Positions 5,665 through 9,873 of a DNA stretch of 9,873 nucleotides are shown piece by piece. Source of the stretch: Candidatus Omnitrophota bacterium (lineage in GTDB: Bacteria; Omnitrophota; Gorgyraeia; Velamenicoccales; Velamenicoccaceae); the NCBI GenBank assembly GCA_003451585.1, contig DMEU01000029.1, positions 7,375 to 17,247 on the forward strand, given 5' to 3'. The translations under genes were made by a program, and so were the position numbers. Position 1 is the stretch's first letter. Every line of letters starts with the position of its first letter. The notes under the pieces are model-generated. The model did not search any database. It had not been told where the DNA came from and saw only the letters and a program-made list of their open reading frames with translations.

Positions 5665-7386
5665 ATGGCTATTTTAAAGAAAAAACTGACAGATATCCTG
5701 CTTGAGGCGAAGATCATTACCCCTGTTGATCTTGAGAGGGCTATAAAGATCCAGTCCGATACCAGCGGTAATCTTAAGGATATTTTAGTCAGGGAAGGGT
5801 TTGTAAAGGAGAGGGACCTGATGTCCGCTCTTTCCAGCGAACTTTTTATCCCATATCTGGAGTTGTCCAAATACAAGATCGATTCATCCATTATCGAGCT
5901 TATCCCGGAGAAGATCGCGCGCCAGTATAAAGTCATACCTTTGTCTAAGATCGGCAATGTCTTGACCGTAGCTTTAAGCGATCCGTTGAATATTTTTGCG
6001 ATCGATGACCTGAAAATGATCACAGGGTATGATATCGATATCGTCCTGGCAGGTGAAAAGGATATCACCAAAGTATTGGATAAGTTTTACAGCTCATCGG
6101 CTTCCACCGAGGATATTTCAACCCTTGTCGAGGAAGAGAGGAAGGGTGAAGGGGTCGAGGTCGTAAAGGTAGACGGCGCCCTGGAACTGGGCTCTGTCTT
6201 AGAAGACAGCGCCAAGGCGCCCATAGTCAAGATTGTTGACCTTTCGATCACAGAGGCTTTGAAAAAGCGCGCTTCAGATATCCACATCGAGCCTATGGAA
6301 AAGGAGTTGCGTGTCCGTTATCGCATCGACGGCCATCTTTACGATGTCTTCAGGCTGCCTAAAAAAAATCAGAATGCTATTTTAGCCAGGATAAAGATCA
6401 TCTCCGGCCTGGATATTACCGAGGCCAGGTTGCCGCAGGATGGACGTTTCAAAGTAAAGCTCAAGGACAGGGAGATAGATTTCCGTGTATCGGCGCTGCC
6501 TACCACATTCGGGCAGAAGTTCGTCTTAAGGACGCTGGATAAGGCAAAGCTTGCCGTCGGACTTGATACGCTCGGCCTATCGCCTGAGCCTCTGAGGCTC
6601 TTTTCAGAGGCCGTTACGAAGCCATACGGGATGATCCTTATCACCGGGCCTACTGGGTGCGGTAAATCAACTACTCTCTATTCCATCTTAAACAAGCTCA
6701 ATACCCCTGAGTTGAATATCGTTACGATCGAAGACCCGGTAGAATACCAGGTAGAAGGCATAACGCAGATACCTGTTAAGCCGGAGATCGGCCTGACATT
6801 CGCTTCCGGCCTGCGTTCTATACTACGCCAAAGCCCTGATGTCATAATGGTCGGAGAGATCAGGGATTCGGAGACGGCTGATATCGCGGTTAAGGCATCC
6901 CTTACCGGGCAGATCGTCCTTTCCACCCTGCATACAAATGATGCCGTTGGTGCCATAACCCGTCTTATCGATATGGGCATCGAACCCTTTTTGGTCGCCT
7001 CCAGCCTTATCGTTACTTCGGCTAAAAGGTTGTGCCGTAAAGTATGCCTGCAGTGCCGCCAAGAAATATCCATCCCTAAGGAGAGCTGGAAAAAATTGGG
7101 GATAGACCGTGTTCTAAAGGATGGCAAGAAACCGGTCTTTTATAAGGGCACAGGCTGTTCCCATTGCAATAAGACCGGTTATTTTGACCGTATTGGCATA
7201 CATGAAGTATTGATGATAGATGATTCCATCCGTGACCTTATAATTAAGCGCGCCTCGACAAACAAGATAAAGGACTTCGCGATGCAGGAAAAGGGCATGA
7301 TGTCCCTGCGCGATGATGCCATGCTTAAGGTCGTCGAGGGCGTGATAACCTTGGAAGAGGCGATACTGGCGACATCAGAAGATTGA
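5665..7386 (+). CDS. pilB: Type IV pilus / type II secretion assembly ATPase (PilB/GspE family), copy 2
   Basis: 573 residues, a paralogue of the preceding ATPase with the same domain order and the same numbering of key sites. Walker A is G328-PTGCG-K334-ST, Walker B D392-VIMVG-E398-IRD, the zinc site C461-x2-C464 with C498-x2-C501, the Asp box IEDPVEYQ, and the His box STLHTND in canonical form. The segment LRSILRQSPD has S where the family, and the neighbour, usually have D. The MshEN motifs are degenerate: residues 7-30 keep only Q24 of the four key positions, and residues 36-59 keep one glycine but have E for the last Q. It lies 75 bases after copy 1, behind an AT-rich palindrome, with no Shine-Dalgarno sequence before ATG 5665. 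It could form a mixed or alternative motor with copy 1, or serve a second platform. It does not look like PilT because it keeps the N-terminal domain and zinc cysteines. Confidence 0.92.
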   Translation: MAILKKKLTDILLEAKIITPVDLERAIKIQSDTSGNLKDILVREGFVKERDLMSALSSELFIPYLELSKYKIDSSIIELIPEKIARQYKVIPLSKIGNVLTVALSDPLNIFAIDDLKMITGYDIDIVLAGEKDITKVLDKFYSSSASTEDISTLVEEERKGEGVEVVKVDGALELGSVLEDSAKAPIVKIVDLSITEALKKRASDIHIEPMEKELRVRYRIDGHLYDVFRLPKKNQNAILARIKIISGLDITEARLPQDGRFKVKLKDREIDFRVSALPTTFGQKFVLRTLDKAKLAVGLDTLGLSPEPLRLFSEAVTKPYGMILITGPTGCGKSTTLYSILNKLNTPELNIVTIEDPVEYQVEGITQIPVKPEIGLTFASGLRSILRQSPDVIMVGEIRDSETADIAVKASLTGQIVLSTLHTNDAVGAITRLIDMGIEPFLVASSLIVTSAKRLCRKVCLQCRQEISIPKESWKKLGIDRVLKDGKKPVFYKGTGCSHCNKTGYFDRIGIHEVLMIDDSIRDLIIKRASTNKIKDFAMQEKGMMSLRDDAMLKVVEGVITLEEAILATSED

Positions 7387-7389
7387 TAT

Positions 7390-8454
7390 ATGACTGAAGA
7401 AAAAGTATTGATCATCGACTCTGAGGAATCGGCGTGCAACCTGGTCAAGTCTGTCTTGTCTTCACGCGGCTTCCAGGTCAGCGTTGCACAGACTGCAGGC
7501 GTAGGGTTACATTTGCAGGAAGAGAACGAATGCCAGCTCATCTTCCTTGACCTGTGCATGAAAGACCTGGACACGCGTTATATAGTGCGCGAATTGAAAC
7601 GCAGGGATGACAGGATAGCCTTGATCATAGTTGGGTACCCGGATAGCGCTAATCTTGTGCAGGAGGCATTGAATCTTGGCGCAAGCGACTATCTCTATAA
7701 GCCCTTAAGATCCGATGAGGTTTATTTTAAGGCAAGGCATGCCCTGGAGCTGCGCCAGTTCACCACGAATAATTCCAAGGCCTTAAAAGGCATCGAGGAG
7801 AGGAATATCTCTCTTCAAAAGCAGAATCTGCTTTTAGCGCGGCGTATAGAAGAAAGTACTAAGAACTTATCGCGGCTCTATGAAGACCTGCGTGAGACTT
7901 ATATGCGCACTATCAAGGCCCTGGCCCACGCGTTGGATGCAAGGGACCACTACACATATTCGCATTCCGATAATGTGACGCGCTATGCTGAGCTGATAGC
8001 GCGCCAGATGAACGTAGATATGAATTATATCGAAGATATAAAAGATGCCTGCCAGTTGCATGATCTGGGTAAGATCGGTGTGCATGACAGCGTTTTGACC
8101 AAGCCGAGCGCGTTGACCCCGGAAGAGTTTGAAGAGATCAAGCAGCATTCTCAAAAGGGCGCGCAGATCTTAGAGCCTTTGAAGTTCCTGGATAATGTGA
8201 TAGATATAGTAAAGCACCATCATGAACGCTGGGACGGGAAAGGTTATCCTGACGGCTTGAAAGGCGAGGGGATACCCATAGGTGCCCGCATTATGTCGGT
8301 AGCAGATAGTTATGACGCGATGGTTTCAGCCAGGCCTTACAGAAAAGTCGGGCTGTCCGTCAACGAAGCTATCGAGGAGATCAAAAAGAACAGTGCTCTC
8401 CAGTTTGACCCTGCGGCTGTAGAGGCATTTTTAAAAGTAGTAGACAAGTTTTAA
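7390..8454 (+). CDS. Response regulator with HD-GYP c-di-GMP phosphodiesterase domain
   Basis: 354 residues. A receiver domain (1-115) has the phosphoacceptor D54 (LIFLDL), acidic residues D10 and E12, and the conserved K104 (YLYKPL). The usual Thr/Ser of the switch strand is V81 (LIIVGYP), and the second acidic residue is S11, so phosphorylation switching may be altered. A coiled-coil linker follows (about 125-165), then an HD-GYP domain with H224-D225 (LHDLGKIG), H276-H277-H278-E279 and D282-GKG-Y286-P287. The catalytic and signature residues are intact, so hydrolysis of c-di-GMP to pGpG and/or GMP is expected. It starts 3 bases after the second ATPase stop (TGA 7384-7386), implying translational coupling and a role in setting c-di-GMP near the pilus motor. 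No DNA-binding domain is present, and no partner histidine kinase is in the window. Confidence 0.93.
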   Translation: MTEEKVLIIDSEESACNLVKSVLSSRGFQVSVAQTAGVGLHLQEENECQLIFLDLCMKDLDTRYIVRELKRRDDRIALIIVGYPDSANLVQEALNLGASDYLYKPLRSDEVYFKARHALELRQFTTNNSKALKGIEERNISLQKQNLLLARRIEESTKNLSRLYEDLRETYMRTIKALAHALDARDHYTYSHSDNVTRYAELIARQMNVDMNYIEDIKDACQLHDLGKIGVHDSVLTKPSALTPEEFEEIKQHSQKGAQILEPLKFLDNVIDIVKHHHERWDGKGYPDGLKGEGIPIGARIMSVADSYDAMVSARPYRKVGLSVNEAIEEIKKNSALQFDPAAVEAFLKVVDKF

Positions 8455-8553
8455 TTTTTAATCAATAATCAATCATAGCTGTCCAAATTAGTGTCATTGC
8501 GAGCGAAGCGAAGCAATCTAATCAATAATTAATAATTTATAATTGGTTTTAAT
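8455..8553 (+). repeat. AT-rich spacer with a short palindromic dispersed-type repeat
   Basis: Within this 99-bp gap, bases 8493-8519 read GTCATTGC, GAGCGAAGCGAA and GCAATCT in order: ATTGC and GCAAT form a 5-bp stem, and the middle holds overlapping GCGAAGC, a sequence known to form an unusually stable mini-hairpin. From memory, this element recurs in intergenic regions of many unrelated bacterial genomes, like a REP element. It is flanked by exact copies of TAATCAATAAT at 8459-8469 and 8519-8529, which resemble an insertion footprint or simple AT-rich repeats. The rest is A/T with no clear promoter or terminator. Confidence 0.6.
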
Positions 8554-9747
8554 ATGGCTCTATACGGATATATCGCAAAAGACAATCAGGGTTTAAGAGT
8601 AAAGGGTATACTTGAGGCAAGAGACCAACAGGATGCCGTAGCTGTTTTGCGTAAAAAGGGTTTAATAATCATTTCGATAAAGCAGGAACAGGTCAAGGCT
8701 GTAAGGGAGAGTGCGGTCAAGCTTGATGACCTGGTAGTCTTTTCCAGGCAGCTTGCAACGATGGTGGAAAGCGGCATCACCCTTGTCCAGTCTTTACATA
8801 TATTAAGCGAACAGGCGGAAAATAAAGTCCTTGCAAGCGTGACGCTTAAAATAAAAGATGATATAGAAGGCGGTTCAAGCCTGCACGAAGCCTTAGAGAG
8901 ACACCCCAAGTTATTTTCCAACCTTTATGTCAACATGGTCAAGGCCGGCGAGACATCCGGCCTTTTGGATGAGATATTAGACAGGCTAGCTTCTTATCTG
9001 GAAAAGTCAAGCGCGCTGCAGCGGAAGGTAAAATCTTCCCTTGTATATCCTGCCGTAGTCGTAACGATGGCCGTCCTTATCACTATTGTTCTGCTTGTCA
9101 AGGTCGTGCCTACGTTTAAAGGAATATTCACCACTTTGGGCGGCACCCTGCCCTTGCCTACGCAGATACTTATCGCCATTTCAGATACTCTCACGAAATT
9201 TTTTCTGGGCGTTGTCATGGCTTTTACAGCTCTGGTATTCCTTTTTAAAAAATATATCAATACCCCGAAAGGGCGCTATCAATTCGATTACAGGAGTTTA
9301 AAGATGCCTGTCTTCGGCCCGCTCTTGCGAAAGGTTGTAGTAGCTAAATTTTCCCGTACGCTTGCCACCCTGGTCAAGAGCGGCGTTCCTATTTTAAACG
9401 CGTTAGATATTGTAGGAAAGACTTCCGGTAACATGGTGGTAGAAGGAGCCGTTAATAATGCGCGGATCTCAATAAGGGAAGGTGAGCCCATTTCAGAACC
9501 GTTATCAAAGAGCGGCGCTTTTCCTCCTATGGTAGTGCGTATGATATCGGTCGGAGAGCAGACAGGCCAGCTTGAGAAGATGTTGAATAAGATCGCGGAT
9601 TTTTATGACGAGCAAGTAGACGCCGCTGTCAGCGGCCTGACCTCTATGATCGAGCCTTTGGTCATAGGGTTCCTTGGTATTATCATCGGTGGGATAGTAG
9701 TAGCGCTCTTCATGCCTATATTTAAAATAACAGAACTCCTCAGGTAG
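8554..9747 (+). CDS. pilC: Type IV pilus / type II secretion inner-membrane platform protein (PilC/GspF family)
   Basis: 397 residues, the normal family length of about 400. It begins with the short GspF N-terminal segment (LYGYIAKDNQGLRVKG), then two T2SSF repeats. The first (about 57-180) contains FSRQLATMVESGITL and VKAGETSGLLDEIL. The second (about 260-385) contains FSRTLATLVKSGVPI and ISVGEQTGQLEKML. Three membrane helices are visible: after the first repeat (SLVYPAVVVTMAVLITIVLL), in the middle (FFLGVVMAFTALVFLF) and at the C-terminus (PLVIGFLGIIIGGIVVALF). It would be the platform on which the PilB-type hexamer turns to insert pilins. It is the last gene of the run and follows the AT-rich repeat spacer. 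ATG 8554 has no Shine-Dalgarno sequence (TTTTAAT immediately upstream), but the protein begins exactly where the family does. GspF of a type II secretion system is the alternative reading. Confidence 0.94.
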   Translation: MALYGYIAKDNQGLRVKGILEARDQQDAVAVLRKKGLIIISIKQEQVKAVRESAVKLDDLVVFSRQLATMVESGITLVQSLHILSEQAENKVLASVTLKIKDDIEGGSSLHEALERHPKLFSNLYVNMVKAGETSGLLDEILDRLASYLEKSSALQRKVKSSLVYPAVVVTMAVLITIVLLVKVVPTFKGIFTTLGGTLPLPTQILIAISDTLTKFFLGVVMAFTALVFLFKKYINTPKGRYQFDYRSLKMPVFGPLLRKVVVAKFSRTLATLVKSGVPILNALDIVGKTSGNMVVEGAVNNARISIREGEPISEPLSKSGAFPPMVVRMISVGEQTGQLEKMLNKIADFYDEQVDAAVSGLTSMIEPLVIGFLGIIIGGIVVALFMPIFKITELLR

Positions 9748-9752
9748 CAGGC

Positions 9753-9781
9753 TTGAATTCTCGTTAACCCGGTGTTATACT
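9753..9781 (+). promoter_or_regulatory. Candidate sigma-70 promoter downstream of pilC
   Basis: TTGAAT (9753-9758; four of six -35 bases) and TATACT (9776-9781; five of six -10 bases) are separated by exactly 17 bases. The expected start is near 9788. It begins 6 bases after the pilC stop and lies about 20 bases upstream of the riboswitch-like sequence, so it would drive a separate transcript of the gene beyond the window. This is the best promoter-like sequence I see in the window. Confidence 0.55.
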
Positions 9782-9803
9782 TTCATTGGAAAATTGGAGT
9801 ATG

Positions 9804-9873
9804 TAAAAGGTAAACCATCCCGCCGAATGCGGGGCCTTCTTGCCGAGGGTTCGAAAGAATGGGGCACAAAGCT
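9804..9873 (+). promoter_or_regulatory. Cyclic-di-GMP-I (GEMM) riboswitch, 5' portion, cut by the window end
   Basis: GGTAAACC (9809-9816) resembles the GGCAAACC that opens GEMM-I aptamers. TTCGAAAGAATGGGGCACAAAGCT, spanning 9850-9873, resembles their GAAA-capped first hairpin followed by GGGACGCAAAGCC. The GAAA tetraloop is 9853-9856, with TTC/GAA beside it. CCAT (9815-9818) pairs with ATGG (9859-9862), closing the stem as expected. Unusually, about 32 bases (9819-9850) are inserted in the 5' strand of that stem, including a CCCGC/GCGGG hairpin (9819-9823 with 9829-9833). The second half of the aptamer and the regulated gene lie outside. In other bacteria, pilin and pilus genes are common targets of this riboswitch class, which fits its place after pilC. 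Confidence 0.6.

Noticed and set aside
3865..7386. One of the two ATPases as a PilT-type retraction motor
   Set aside because: Both keep the full N-terminal MshEN domain and the four zinc cysteines typical of PilB/GspE, which PilT lacks.
9848..9860. GGTTCGAAAGAAT as a tRNA T-arm
   Set aside because: The loop and stem do not fit a T-arm (no CC partner for the GG), and no acceptor or anticodon arms surround it; the GEMM-like reading explains it better.
1..9873. CRISPR array, rRNA, tRNA or transposase genes
   Set aside because: No regularly spaced repeats, rRNA-like sequence, tRNA cloverleaf or transposase motif was seen on either strand.

Overview
This window reads as bacterial chromosome, about 47-50% G+C by eye, with every supported gene on the + strand. 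The gene content (a type IV pilus/type II secretion-like assembly operon with several MshEN-type N-terminal domains, plus a TIGR03960-type B12-binding radical SAM protein) suggests a Gram-negative-type anaerobic or deep-branching lineage such as Omnitrophota. That placement is only an impression from gene style and not a demonstrated taxonomy. Most of the pilus-operon genes lack a good Shine-Dalgarno sequence.

Layout. (1) Bases 3-209 are an open frame cut by the window start that ends at a TGA; it may be the C-terminus of an upstream gene, and a long imperfect hairpin (72-205) lies inside it. (2) A junction of short direct repeats (206-265) leads into a radical SAM gene (275-1936), apparently short at its C-terminus. 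(3) After a 92-bp spacer comes a run of six genes. They are a membrane HAMP-GAF-GGDEF protein with a degenerate active site (2029-3372), a stand-alone MshEN/GspE-N domain protein (3406-3855), two tandem PilB/GspE-type ATPases (3865-5589 and 5665-7386), a response regulator with an HD-GYP phosphodiesterase domain (7390-8454), and a PilC/GspF platform protein (8554-9747). Two of the internal gaps (5590-5664 and 8455-8553) carry AT-rich repeat or palindrome material; the others are short. (4) After pilC there is a good sigma-70-like promoter (9753-9781). About 20 bases further on lies what looks like the 5' half of a cyclic-di-GMP-I (GEMM) riboswitch, cut by the window end; the gene it controls lies outside.

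How it fits together. PilB-like ATPases and PilC form the cytoplasmic and inner-membrane motor for pilin (or pseudopilin) assembly. MshEN domains are known c-di-GMP receptors on such motors, HD-GYP domains degrade c-di-GMP, GGDEF domains make or sense it, and GEMM-I riboswitches respond to it. The operon therefore looks like a locally closed c-di-GMP control circuit for a pilus-type machine. Its most distinctive point is that the best-preserved MshEN ligand motifs sit in the free-standing 149-residue protein, while both ATPases have eroded motifs. The GGDEF domain also looks catalytically dead. No pilT-type retraction ATPase, prepilin peptidase or recognisable major pilin is present in the window.
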